Shown here: piece by piece, positions 16,934-25,269 of the stretch
How the letters are laid out: every line of letters starts with the position of its first letter
Numbering within the stretch: the first letter of the stretch is position 1
Source: an uncultured Paenibacillaceae bacterium
Lineage (GTDB): Bacteria; Bacillota; Bacilli; Paenibacillales; K13
Direction: 5' to 3'
Length of the DNA: 64,000 nt
NCBI GenBank assembly: GCA_913056365.1
Contig: CAJXLT010000008.1
Span: 1 to 64,000, forward strand
Made by a program: the position numbers and the translations under genes
Notes under the pieces: generated by a model
What the model was told of the DNA's origin: nothing
Databases searched by the model: none
Seen by the model: only the letters and a program-made list of their open reading frames with translations

Positions 16934-17754
16934 AGATACCACTGTTTATCTTCATGGGCATGGTCCTATATGGTTTCTTTCTTATCTTAGCCTTTACGGG
17001 CTCCTGGCTTGCACCAAACGACCCGTTGCTCATTCAAATGTCGGAGCGCTTGCAGCCTCCAAGCTTTACGTATCCTTTGGGTACGGATCATCTAGGTCGC
17101 TGTATATTGTCTAGGATAATGGCTGGTACACATACAACGTTAGGACTTTCAACTGCGGTAATTGTTGCGGTTGCGGTTATTGGCGTTCCAATTGGATTCT
17201 TATCGGGCTATAAGGGAGGACGCATAGATGCTTGGCTCATGCGAGTAGCCGATGGCGCGGGTGCATTGCCCGAGTTTTTGGTTGCGGTGGCGGTTGCAGG
17301 TTTCCTAGGGCCGGGACTATGGAATGTCTTGCTGGCCATAGCTTGTGTGAAATGGATTGCTTACGCTCGGATTGTCCGAGGTGTAGTTCAGACTGAACGT
17401 GAGAAAGAGTATGTTCTTGCTTCTATTGTATCTGGGAGTTCCGGCTGGACCATCATACGGCGACATCTGCTTCGGCAAGCTGCGTCTCCCCTGGCTATTC
17501 TGGTTGCTGGTGACATCGGAAGAACCATTCTGCTCTTATCGGCACTATCCTACCTCGGCTTGGGGGCACAGCCTCCTGCTCCGGAATGGGGAGCCATGCT
17601 GAATGACGGCCGTCCGTATTTTCAGGCGGCCCCTGCACTCATGCTATATCCGGGGCTTTGCATTTTATTGGTCGTCTTGGCTTGCAACATGGTAAGTGAT
17701 GGTTTGAGGGATACACTTGATGTGCGAAGTAAGCAGCGGGGGATTGAAATTTGA
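16930..17754 (+). CDS. cntC: CntC-like ABC permease, set 2
   Basis: DppC/NikC-type permease subunit, 274 aa. First helix after MKIPL, then the family stretch YPLGTDHLGRCILSRIMAG, a core with four or five helices, and ending DTLDVRSK. ATG 16930 overlaps the cntB2 stop; an upstream in-frame start at 16846 would lie deep inside cntB2 and is rejected. Confidence 0.87.
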   Translation: MKIPLFIFMGMVLYGFFLILAFTGSWLAPNDPLLIQMSERLQPPSFTYPLGTDHLGRCILSRIMAGTHTTLGLSTAVIVAVAVIGVPIGFLSGYKGGRIDAWLMRVADGAGALPEFLVAVAVAGFLGPGLWNVLLAIACVKWIAYARIVRGVVQTEREKEYVLASIVSGSSGWTIIRRHLLRQAASPLAILVAGDIGRTILLLSALSYLGLGAQPPAPEWGAMLNDGRPYFQAAPALMLYPGLCILLVVLACNMVSDGLRDTLDVRSKQRGIEI

Positions 17755-17772
17755 AAGCGAGGTGTTGGCGAT

Positions 17773-18672
17773 ATGCTTGTGACAGAAGAGAGGCAATTCC
17801 GTATGTTGCATGCAAGTGTTGAGAGGAAGCGGAGTAAAGCGTTAGATGACGAGGCACCGCTCGTACTTCGCGTCAATCAACTGCAGATCGCACTTATCCA
17901 ACAGAAGCAGAGCAGGCTGCTTGTTCAGGATGTGTCTTTCTCCATTCGCCAAGGTGAAATGCTGGCGCTCGTTGGAGAAAGCGGTAGTGGAAAAAGTGTG
18001 ACAGCAGCGGCGATTGGCGGATTGCTGCCCAAGGGCCTTCAGTCTTCTGGGCAGATGTGGCTCCACCATCGAGGCTTGCATGAACTTGATCAGGGAGAGT
18101 GGAAGCGTCTGCGCGGCAAGCAAATCGGCTGGGTGTTTCAGAACTACCAAGGCAGCTTTACGCCGTTTATGCGAATAGGGAAGCAGTTGCTTGAACTGCT
18201 TCGTACACACGAGTCCTTGACGAAAAAGGAAGCCAAAGCGCGTATTCTCGATTGGCTTCGGAAGGTTGGCTTACCCCCGGAAAGAACTTATGCGAGCTAT
18301 CCGTGTCAACTTAGCGGAGGACAACGGCAGCGAGTTGCGTTAGCCGCAGCTTTAATACCGGGCCCATCGTTATTGATTGCGGACGAACCAACAACGGCGC
18401 TTGACGTTGTGACGGGGGAACAGATGATGGACCTGATTGCAGGGCTTCAAGCCGAGACGGGGTGCGCTGTACTTTTTATCACTCATGACTTACGGCACGT
18501 ATGGCGAAGGGCTGAACGGCTCGCGGTAATGCGGATGGGGAGAATTGTAGAGACGGGCAAGACGTCAGAGATTCGCCATCGACCAGCACATCCCTATACG
18601 CGCGAATTGCTGGCTGCGTGTCCCCGACTATGGGAACCTGGCGAATTAGAGGAGAGAGCCGTACATGTCTGA
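17773..18672 (+). CDS. cntD: CntD-like ABC ATPase, set 2
   Basis: Oligopeptide/nickel-type ATPase, 299 aa, with about 30 extra N-terminal residues before the first strand (VLRVNQLQIAL). Walker A GESGSGKS near residue 73, signature LSGGQRQR, Walker B LLIADEPTTALD, H-loop THDLRHV. Overlaps the next gene by 8 bp. An internal start cannot be excluded, but GAGGTG is well placed before ATG 17773. Confidence 0.87.
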   Translation: MLVTEERQFRMLHASVERKRSKALDDEAPLVLRVNQLQIALIQQKQSRLLVQDVSFSIRQGEMLALVGESGSGKSVTAAAIGGLLPKGLQSSGQMWLHHRGLHELDQGEWKRLRGKQIGWVFQNYQGSFTPFMRIGKQLLELLRTHESLTKKEAKARILDWLRKVGLPPERTYASYPCQLSGGQRQRVALAAALIPGPSLLIADEPTTALDVVTGEQMMDLIAGLQAETGCAVLFITHDLRHVWRRAERLAVMRMGRIVETGKTSEIRHRPAHPYTRELLAACPRLWEPGELEERAVHV

Positions 18673-19444
18673 GTGCATGCAGGTAAGGCATCTGTCGAAG
18701 CATTATGCGCGAGGCGGTAAGCATGTAATTGCGGTTGATCATGTGTCTTTTACGATCCGTCAGGGAGAATGCGTTGGTCTGGTCGGGGAGAGCGGCAGTG
18801 GCAAGAGCACGTTGGTTCGTCTGCTTCTTGCACTTGAACATCCGGATCAAGGAGAAATTCTCTTCCAGGACATGTCTTTGACACGCACGAACAGACGAGT
18901 GCTTCGGCAGCTTAGGCAGCACATTCAGGTAGTGTTTCAGGATTCTACCGCTTCGCTTAATGATCGCCTTCCGGTTTGGCGTTCCGTGCTGGAACCATTG
19001 GACAATTACGCACATGTCATACCTGTTTTTTTTCGAGGAGTGGTATTATCCAGAAGGGAACAAGCGGAGCGACTGTTGAACATAGTAGGACTGGCTCGCG
19101 AACACATGGACCGATACCCTCACGAGCTGAGCGGAGGGCAGAGGCAGCGTGTCTGTATAGCCCGCGGCATCAGCCTATGCCCGCAATTGCTTATTTGCGA
19201 TGAACCTACCTCTAGTCTAGATGTTACAACTCAGAGTCAAATCTTGCGTTTGTTGCAAAGCTTGCGGCGACAATTGAACATGTCCGTGCTGTTCATTTCT
19301 CACGATCTTGCTGCTGTGGCCCAGCTTTGCCATCGCATGCTCGTCATGCAACAAGGACGTATTGTGGATGCATGTAAGGTAGACGAGCTTTGGCTTGCTG
19401 AGCGTCATCCCTATACGAAGGTTCTGGTTTCGGCTGCACGATAG
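18665..19444 (+). CDS. cntF: CntF-like ABC ATPase, set 2
   Basis: Second ATPase of set 2, 259 aa. Walker A GESGSGKST, signature LSGGQRQR, Walker B LLICDEPTSSLD, H-loop SHDLAAVAQ. Completes the second opine importer. Unlike its set-1 counterpart it keeps the canonical signature and Walker B sequences. Confidence 0.87.
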   Translation: MSECMQVRHLSKHYARGGKHVIAVDHVSFTIRQGECVGLVGESGSGKSTLVRLLLALEHPDQGEILFQDMSLTRTNRRVLRQLRQHIQVVFQDSTASLNDRLPVWRSVLEPLDNYAHVIPVFFRGVVLSRREQAERLLNIVGLAREHMDRYPHELSGGQRQRVCIARGISLCPQLLICDEPTSSLDVTTQSQILRLLQSLRRQLNMSVLFISHDLAAVAQLCHRMLVMQQGRIVDACKVDELWLAERHPYTKVLVSAAR

Positions 19445-19487
19445 TCTGGGAAGTCAGCGTCGAGATCACTGAGGTCAGGAGGAGAAC

Positions 19488-20357
19488 ATGAAGAATGGGA
19501 TCGGGTTTGCTTTACTCTCATCGCTTGTTTTCAGTGCAATGAATGCGCTTGTCAAGGAAGTAAGTACCACCATTCCCGCTGCCGAGGTTGCTTTTTTTCG
19601 AGGGCTGATCGGTACGATACTGATTTTGTTCTTTATGCAACGAAGTCGAACAGCTTTCTCCACACAGGGAATCCCGATGCTCTTCTTAAGAGGTGCAATG
19701 GGAGGGCTGTATATGCTGGCCTTTTTTTATACGCTGTCTCATATGCCTCTTTCGGATGCCAGCATTTTGGCACAGACATCTCCAGTATTTGTTGTGTTAT
19801 TATCAGCCATTTTTTTGAAGGAGAAGCTGAATGCCGCTGCGAAGCTGTTTGTGCCGGTGATTTTTCTGGGGGCGGTGCTGCTGATCAATCCCTTTCAATA
19901 TTCCAGCTTTTCTTGGGTGGCACTGGTGGGGCTGTCGGGGGCTTTGTTCGCAGCATCCGCGAGTCTGTCCATTCGCTACTTGAGCCGAACACATCCTGCC
20001 TACGAAATCGTCTTTTATTTTGTAGCGACATCAATGATTGTGGCTGTGCCGTTTATGTGGAACTCCTTTGTTGTTCCGAGTGTTAGGGAGGGACTGTTCC
20101 TTCTCGCCATTGGTATTGTCTCGCTGCTGGGCCAGCTGTTTCTCACAAGAGCCTTCACGCATGAAAGTGCAGTCGTGGTGCAGTTCGTCAGCTATTCGGG
20201 CTTGCTTCTGAACGTTCTGTTCGGCTTCTTATTATGGCAAGAGGTTCCGGGCTGGCTCGTCATCATGGGAGGGAGTTTGATTGTACTCGGCTGTATAGGT
20301 TTGTCGACAAGCAGTAGACATAGACAGCAGGTCAACGGAATCAGACTGAAAACCTAG
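19488..20357 (+). CDS. EamA/DMT-family exporter (predicted opine efflux, set 2)
   Basis: Ten-helix drug/metabolite transporter with two EamA repeats, 289 aa. The first repeat begins ALLSSLVFSAMNALVKEV; the second repeat begins near SWVALVGLSGALFAASASLS. Strong AGGAGGAG site before the ATG. In Pseudomonas aeruginosa the 2-oxoglutarate-derived opine pseudopaline leaves the cell through an EamA-type protein (CntI). Finding this family next to the Ala-type CntM supports the same role here. Substrate is inferred from context only. Confidence 0.75.
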   Translation: MKNGIGFALLSSLVFSAMNALVKEVSTTIPAAEVAFFRGLIGTILILFFMQRSRTAFSTQGIPMLFLRGAMGGLYMLAFFYTLSHMPLSDASILAQTSPVFVVLLSAIFLKEKLNAAAKLFVPVIFLGAVLLINPFQYSSFSWVALVGLSGALFAASASLSIRYLSRTHPAYEIVFYFVATSMIVAVPFMWNSFVVPSVREGLFLLAIGIVSLLGQLFLTRAFTHESAVVVQFVSYSGLLLNVLFGFLLWQEVPGWLVIMGGSLIVLGCIGLSTSSRHRQQVNGIRLKT

Positions 20358-20367
20358 AAGGAGGAAG

Positions 20368-21051
20368 ATGATGATCAAGCAAGACCCTTATTATGATGTT
20401 TGGTGGCATGAGGGAGACCAGAGTATGGAGGATTCCCATCTTCAGCATTGGAGATGGATACTTGGGCATATTCCGGATACCGATCTGCGGGAATGCAGTG
20501 TGCTCGATTTCGGCTGTAATCAGGGCGGCTTTTTGCGACTGCTCTATGAACAGCGACCATTCAAAGAGGCTGTCGGAACCGACTTGGCTCGGCAATCCGT
20601 TGAAGTAGCCAATCTGAGAAAGGGCGATTTGCCAATATCCTATGTGGTCACTTCTGATCCAGAGCAATGGGAGAACCGATTTGATCGGGCTTTTAGCCTA
20701 GCTGTTGTTTATTTGCTGGACAACTTGGATGAACATGCGAGGAAAATGAAAGCTTGTCTGAAGCCGGGAGGGATCTATTATGCGACCTATGCGGACTATC
20801 CGAACAACCCCAGCTTTCCACGCATTCGGGAAATAATCAATCTGAATGCTGCGCTGCCGATGCAGGAGCATTCGCTTGACGAGATTGCAGACGCTTTTTT
20901 CAACCGGGGGTTTCAAGTGAGTATACGAAGAATGCAGCCGTTCGATTATGTTGCATTAAGCCCGGACAAGAGCTGGTACCAATGCGTTTCCGACAAATTA
21001 CAGTATGTATATGAGCAGGCGTATATGTTTCGATTCGTTGCGCCCCAATGA
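20368..21051 (+). CDS. class I SAM methyltransferase at end of metallophore operon 2
   Basis: 227-aa SAM-dependent methyltransferase. Motif I VLDFGCNQGGF near residue 45, the acidic end of strand 2 in AVGTDLARQS, and the motif region LKPGGIYYATYAD. It follows the EamA gene by 10 bp with AGGAGGAAG before the start and precedes the operon terminator, so it is co-transcribed. It could modify the second opine or have an unrelated role. No methyltransferase is part of the staphylopine or pseudopaline pathways as I know them. Confidence 0.7.
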   Translation: MMIKQDPYYDVWWHEGDQSMEDSHLQHWRWILGHIPDTDLRECSVLDFGCNQGGFLRLLYEQRPFKEAVGTDLARQSVEVANLRKGDLPISYVVTSDPEQWENRFDRAFSLAVVYLLDNLDEHARKMKACLKPGGIYYATYADYPNNPSFPRIREIINLNAALPMQEHSLDEIADAFFNRGFQVSIRRMQPFDYVALSPDKSWYQCVSDKLQYVYEQAYMFRFVAPQ

Positions 21052-21078
21052 TCTATTTCGTTCCATACTTGTAGTAAG

Positions 21079-21111
21079 GAAATCCCGGGAGCCTGAGGCT
21101 GCCGGGATTTC
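21079..21111 (+). terminator. terminator of metallophore operon 2
   Basis: A long stem (GAAATCCCGG with CCGGGATTTC, plus inner AGCC/GGCT around a single G-G mismatch) and a 3-nt loop. The arm itself supplies the U-rich end (ATTTCAT). Placed 27 bp after the methyltransferase stop. Confidence 0.8.
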
Positions 21112-21142
21112 ATCGTGAAGGTCCGCGGTCTGAGGACAACCT

Positions 21143-21159
21143 AGACTAAGGTCCAGTCT
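21143..21159 (+). promoter_or_regulatory. candidate LiaR operator
   Basis: Inverted repeat AGACT - 7 bp - AGTCT about 23 bp upstream of the -35 region of the Lia/Psp operon. The ACT...AGT pattern resembles sites I recall for LiaR/VraR-family regulators. Position and the presence of liaR in the operon support autoregulation, but the match is short. Confidence 0.5.
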
Positions 21160-21181
21160 CAATTACCGCCGACGGTCCGTT

Positions 21182-21208
21182 TTGGCAAATGAATGAATCG
21201 TCTACAAT
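21182..21208 (+). promoter_or_regulatory. promoter of Lia/Psp operon
   Basis: TTGGCA (21182-21187) and TACAAT (21203-21208) with a short 15-bp spacer, which fits an activator-dependent promoter. The predicted start near 21215 rules out in-frame upstream starts for the first gene. Confidence 0.55.
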
Positions 21209-21248
21209 AAAGTCATGCAAAGAGAACAGAAAAAAGGCGGTGAAACAC

Positions 21249-21548
21249 TTGGAATTCTCTAAAAGAAATATGTGGGCTTTGATACTGATCGGCTTCGGTC
21301 TCTTAGTGATTCTGGATTGGTTCGGTCTGGGGCTCGGAAACTTGATGGGATGGATCTTCCCTCTGGCATTAATCGGACTCGGTTACATTGGGATTAAGAA
21401 CGATCGGAGCTTCTTCGGCTGGTTGCTGCTAGTTATTGGTCTGATTAGTCTAATGGGTAAATTTGCTGGAATAATGGGATTGATCATCGCGGCAGCATTA
21501 ATCTGGTATGGCGTGACGCTTCTTAGAAAAGGAAGAAAGGTATACTAA
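21249..21548 (+). CDS. LiaI-like membrane protein
   Basis: 99-aa protein with four short membrane segments (NMWALILIGFGLLVI, IFPLALIGLGYIGI, FFGWLLLVIGLISLM, IMGLIIAAALIWYGVTLL). This is the LiaI/LiaF N-terminal-like domain. LiaI anchors LiaH (PspA-like) at the membrane in B. subtilis, and here the gene directly precedes a pspA paralogue. TTG 21249 is chosen because AAGGCGG ends 8 nt upstream and lies within the predicted transcript. The C-terminus is basic (LRKGRKVY). Confidence 0.75.
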   Translation: MEFSKRNMWALILIGFGLLVILDWFGLGLGNLMGWIFPLALIGLGYIGIKNDRSFFGWLLLVIGLISLMGKFAGIMGLIIAAALIWYGVTLLRKGRKVY

Positions 21549-21599
21549 GCATGAATGAGGTTACTGGCAATTCGAATCATCAAAGGAGGATAAGGATAG

Positions 21600-22268
21600 A
21601 TGAGTGTGATGAAGCGTGTACGGGACATTTCAGTTGCTACATTAAATGACAGGCTTGAGAAATCACAAGACCCGGTCCGTATGATTGACGAGTTTCTATA
21701 TAACCAACGGCAGCACTTGCAAGAAACAGAGAAGCTGATTCAACAATGTGCACAGCATGCCGCATCTATGAGACAGCAAGCCTTCACAGCTGAGCAAACG
21801 GCGGAGAAGCGTGCAGAGCAAGCGAAACTTGCATTGAAAGCAGGCGAAGAGCATGTCGCTCGAATCGCGCTTCAGGAGAAGATTGCCAACGAATCGAAGG
21901 CAGAACAATTCAGACAGCTCTATGATCAAGCGCAGCAATCGTTGCTAGAGCTTGAAGATCAAGTTCATCAATTACGTAGCGACTATCAAGAAGTATTAGG
22001 CAAGAGACAATACTATGCGGCCCGCTTGGAATCGGTAAGGCTACGTCAGCGTATGAACGAACGGATGTCGACAGGGAGCGGATTAAGCGGTAATGTGTTC
22101 GAACGATTGGAGGAGAAAATCTCAGACCTCGAATGGGAGAGCCGTTCCCTCCATGATCTGAGACAGGCAGGGCGCGAGGCGTTATACCGCGCAGGCAGCG
22201 AGACGCAAGCAGTTCTGGAGAAGGAGCTGGCTCGCTTGAAGCAAAAGCTGCGGGAAGGAGAGCGATAG
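21600..22268 (+). CDS. PspA/LiaH-family envelope stress protein, copy 1
   Basis: 222-aa PspA/IM30 protein. Typical start MKRVRDISVATLNDRLEKSQ with an amphipathic first helix, then long coiled coils rich in Gln, Glu and Lys to the end. PspA/LiaH proteins oligomerise on stressed membranes and protect them. Preceded by AAAGGAGG (11 nt). Followed after one base by a PspC gene and then a second PspA gene. The region after about residue 165 (LEEKISDLEWESRSL) matches the conserved tail of the family. Confidence 0.85.
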   Translation: MSVMKRVRDISVATLNDRLEKSQDPVRMIDEFLYNQRQHLQETEKLIQQCAQHAASMRQQAFTAEQTAEKRAEQAKLALKAGEEHVARIALQEKIANESKAEQFRQLYDQAQQSLLELEDQVHQLRSDYQEVLGKRQYYAARLESVRLRQRMNERMSTGSGLSGNVFERLEEKISDLEWESRSLHDLRQAGREALYRAGSETQAVLEKELARLKQKLREGER

Positions 22269-22269
22269 T

Positions 22270-22668
22270 ATGGGGAAGTTGTATCGGTCACAGCGGGATA
22301 AGAAATTATTCGGCTTATGTGGCGGATTAGCGGAGTCACTGAATGTCGATGCAACGCTGCTTCGGCTCGTGACTGTAGTGACTGCTGTATTCTCAGCTGG
22401 AACAGTGATTATGTTGTATGTGCTGGCGTGTCTGGTTGTGCCCAAAGAACCGATGAATGAATTCGCCTTCGGTCATAGTGCCCATTCGGGGGAGAGATAT
22501 GCCAAGCCCTATCATCCGACGAAGGGTTCAACTAGCCATCCGTATGCAGCACCAGCCGAAGAAGCGAACTTAGATGAAATGATGAAGGACATTGAGAAGA
22601 AGGCCATGTCGAAGGAAATCGAAGAGCTGAAGGCCAAGCTGGCCAAATACGAGAAGGGAGATGTATAA
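22270..22668 (+). CDS. PspC-domain membrane protein
   Basis: 132 aa. The N-terminal PspC domain (LYRSQRDKKLFGLCGGLAES, then NVDATLLRLVTVV and a hydrophobic helix VIMLYVLACLVVPKEP) is joined by a low-complexity linker to an acidic/lysine-rich coiled coil (DEMMKDIEKKAMSKEIEEL). PspC proteins sense or relay envelope stress to PspA, here encoded on both sides. The C-terminal helix may contact them. Confidence 0.85.
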   Translation: MGKLYRSQRDKKLFGLCGGLAESLNVDATLLRLVTVVTAVFSAGTVIMLYVLACLVVPKEPMNEFAFGHSAHSGERYAKPYHPTKGSTSHPYAAPAEEANLDEMMKDIEKKAMSKEIEELKAKLAKYEKGDV

Positions 22669-22671
22669 GCA

Positions 22672-23391
22672 ATGGGAGTATTCAAACGGATTGGTGACAT
22701 GACAAAAGCTACACTGCATGAAGTATTGGACAAGGTGGAAGATCCGGTTGTCATGCTGAATCAATACTTGCGTGATATGGAAGAAGAGATTGCCAAGGCG
22801 GAAGTAACGGTCGCGAAGCAAATGGCGAACGAGCGTAAGCTGAAGCAGCGTATGGAGGAAGCGGTACGAAGCGCAGCGCAACTAGAGCAGCAAGCGATGG
22901 AACACGTCCAAGCAGGTAATGACGAATTAGCAAAGCGTGCATTGGAAGACAAGCTGGCTGTAGATAAGCGAGTGACTGACTATGCAGAGATGCATCAGTC
23001 GTCCAAGACGAATGCAGATGAACTGACCAAACAGCTTCATACCATGAAAGATGAGTTCTATCAGATGCGTAACAAGCGTAATGAGTTAGTTTCGCGTACG
23101 CAAGTAGCGAAGGCGAAGAAGCAAATTGCCCAAGTTTCATTGAACCAATCGATTGAATCCGGCAACGCATCACGAGGCTTTCATCGCATTGAAGAGAAAA
23201 TCATGGAACTAGAAGCAGAAGCAGAAGTCGCCCGCTCCCCATATCGAAGTGAATTGTACACAGAGGGAACGCTGCGGCCAGAGGTTAGCGCCAAGGTTGA
23301 TTTGCAATTGCAGCAGTTGAAGGAGAAGGTAGGCAGCACATCAGCACCTGCTGATCAGGCTGCGAAGTCAGAAACTGAGACCAAATCATAA
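22672..23391 (+). CDS. PspA/LiaH-family envelope stress protein, copy 2
   Basis: 239-aa PspA/IM30 protein, start [20 protein letters not shown], with full-length coiled coil. It differs clearly from the copy at 21600: Lys/Met/Ala-rich helices and an extra C-terminal tail of about 20 residues ending in TETKS. Two PspA proteins in one operon could form mixed assemblies. Separated from the next gene by an intra-operon hairpin. Confidence 0.85.
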   Translation: MGVFKRIGDMTKATLHEVLDKVEDPVVMLNQYLRDMEEEIAKAEVTVAKQMANERKLKQRMEEAVRSAAQLEQQAMEHVQAGNDELAKRALEDKLAVDKRVTDYAEMHQSSKTNADELTKQLHTMKDEFYQMRNKRNELVSRTQVAKAKKQIAQVSLNQSIESGNASRGFHRIEEKIMELEAEAEVARSPYRSELYTEGTLRPEVSAKVDLQLQQLKEKVGSTSAPADQAAKSETETKS

Positions 23392-23437
23392 TTATCTTTC
23401 CAGCACTACTTAAGCTATGCTATTCTTAGTTAGGGTT

Positions 23438-23473
23438 AAGCCATGAGGCGGCATTGCCGCTTTTATGGCTTTT
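23438..23473 (+). terminator. intra-operon terminator between pspA copy 2 and liaF
   Basis: Arms AAGCCAT and ATGGCTT with an inner GCGGC/GCCGC stem, followed by TTTT. Partial termination would keep the regulatory genes liaFSR at a lower level than the PspA genes. Confidence 0.75.
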
Positions 23474-23501
23474 GCTGGTCTTAATAGGAGGTGGAGACAA
23501 C

Positions 23502-24149
23502 GTGGAAAATCGGAATCGAAACACAGCGCTTGTGTTGATTGTGGCTGGCGCATTCATCCTGCTTGGTCAAATCATTGGATTTTTCACTGTTTCCGCCTTG
23601 ATGATACTGTGGTTGGGCATACACAAGCTGCGCCATGGCGAGGAACGATCGGGCTATTTATTAGTCGCATTAAGCGCTGTGATGTTGCTTAGCTCTCATT
23701 TTTCATTAATTATTGCGATTATCCTAATCTCACTAGGATTCTTTTACATTCGTTCTAGACAAATTCAACCCGGTGAGACCTATGTGCAGAAGCAAAATAT
23801 ATTACAAAGCCTAAAATGGAACAAGGAAACTTGGGTCATGCGCAGCATGAGCATCTGGTCGGTCATTGGCGAAATTCACCTCGATCTGTCTCTTGCGCTT
23901 CCTGAGGAGGAAGAAACCGTGATTGTCATGCAGGGAGTTGTCGGGGATGTCGATATTATCGTGCCGGAAGATCTAGGTGTAGTTGTGCAATCCACGGTCG
24001 TATTCGGTCAAACAAGCATCGACGACGAACGAGAGGCCGGTCTGATGAACAAAATATACTGGAAGTCGCCGCAATATGAGCATAGCGAGAATAGGGTGAA
24101 ATTCGTCCTCTCTTTTATTGTAGGCGATGTAGATGTGAAAGTGATGTAG
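23502..24149 (+). CDS. liaF: LiaF-like regulator of LiaS
   Basis: 215 aa. Four hydrophobic segments in the first 85 residues, then a cytoplasmic or external beta domain (DUF2154/LiaF C-terminal type) with repeats such as VVGDVDIIVPEDLGV and FIVGDVDVKVM at the very end. LiaF keeps the LiaS kinase inactive without stress. GTG 23502 is preceded by TAGGAGGTGG with good spacing; the in-frame start at 23454 lies in the terminator. The next gene is liaS. Confidence 0.85.
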   Translation: MENRNRNTALVLIVAGAFILLGQIIGFFTVSALMILWLGIHKLRHGEERSGYLLVALSAVMLLSSHFSLIIAIILISLGFFYIRSRQIQPGETYVQKQNILQSLKWNKETWVMRSMSIWSVIGEIHLDLSLALPEEEETVIVMQGVVGDVDIIVPEDLGVVVQSTVVFGQTSIDDEREAGLMNKIYWKSPQYEHSENRVKFVLSFIVGDVDVKVM

Positions 24150-24165
24150 GGAGGAGGTTGGCGCA

Positions 24166-25269
24166 ATGGATCGGGATACCCGTAAGCTAACGAATATGAT
24201 ATGGCGCAGCATGGGAGAATTTATGATCCTGGGTGTCGTGCTGCTCGGTATTATCTTGTATGTCCTATATACGTATCAATATTTGAAGCCATTCACCTCA
24301 TGGGTGTCGGGTATCCAGCACAGCGCAATGCTCATCGGCATTACTTTGCTGCTTGCAGGGGGATTCGGTATCTGGTATAGCAGTAAGATTAAGCGCAGGC
24401 TGGAACAGCTTCACGACTCCATGCTCTGGCTTGAGAAAGGGAATTTGTCACGAGATGTACCGCCTTTGGGTGAGGATGAAATCGGTCGCTTGGGTGAACA
24501 ACTGAACAAGATTACTCGTAAGTGGGAAGAACAGGTTGACTCGTTGCAACGGCTATCTACCAACAATGCGGAGCTGACCGAACAGGTGCGGTTCTCTGCA
24601 GTAACTGAAGAACGGCAACGTCTTGCACGTGAGCTTCATGATGCGGTCAGCCAACAGCTGTTTGCCATATCGATGACGGCAACGGCGCTTGGCCGTACAT
24701 TGGAGAAGGATTTCGACAAGGCGAAGCGGCAGGTATCGCTCATTGAAGAGATGGCATCTGTCGCGCAATCCGAGATGCGTGCATTGCTGCTCCATCTGCG
24801 ACCGGTTCATCTGGAAGGCAAACGGCTGTCACAAGGCTTGCAAGAGCTGTTGCTTGAGTTGAAGACGAAGGTGCCTATCGATATCTCTTTCGACATGGAT
24901 GAGTCTATTCAGTTAAGTAAGGGCATAGAGGATCATCTGTTTCGGATCGTGCAGGAGGCACTCTCCAATACTTTGCGTCATTCTAAGGCAGATAAACTGG
25001 AAGTAAGGCTGAATCAACGAAACGAAACCGTTCGCTTGTCCGTAAAGGATAATGGAATCGGCTTCGACCTTGATCAACAGAAGCATACGTCATACGGTCT
25101 CGTTTCCATGAAGGAACGGGTGATTGAGGTGGGCGGCGATTTGAATATTATTACTGCGCCAGGCAAGGGAACGCGCATCGATATTCGCGTGCCTCTGGTA
25201 CAGAAGATTGTAGAAGAAGGTGATTCGGATGAACGCGGACAAAGCGATCAAAGTACTTCTGGTGGATGA
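24166..25269 (+). CDS. liaS: LiaS sensor histidine kinase
   Basis: 367-aa NarL-type kinase. Two membrane helices (about 18-40 and 51-68) with almost no outside loop, as in intramembrane-sensing kinases; a HAMP-like linker; the HisKA_3 phosphoacceptor box [16 protein letters not shown]; and an ATPase domain with [10 protein letters not shown] (N box) and DNGIGFD. It phosphorylates LiaR, encoded downstream with a 41-bp overlap. The lack of an input domain fits control by LiaF. Confidence 0.9.
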   Translation: MDRDTRKLTNMIWRSMGEFMILGVVLLGIILYVLYTYQYLKPFTSWVSGIQHSAMLIGITLLLAGGFGIWYSSKIKRRLEQLHDSMLWLEKGNLSRDVPPLGEDEIGRLGEQLNKITRKWEEQVDSLQRLSTNNAELTEQVRFSAVTEERQRLARELHDAVSQQLFAISMTATALGRTLEKDFDKAKRQVSLIEEMASVAQSEMRALLLHLRPVHLEGKRLSQGLQELLLELKTKVPIDISFDMDESIQLSKGIEDHLFRIVQEALSNTLRHSKADKLEVRLNQRNETVRLSVKDNGIGFDLDQQKHTSYGLVSMKERVIEVGGDLNIITAPGKGTRIDIRVPLVQKIVEEGDSDERGQSDQSTSGG

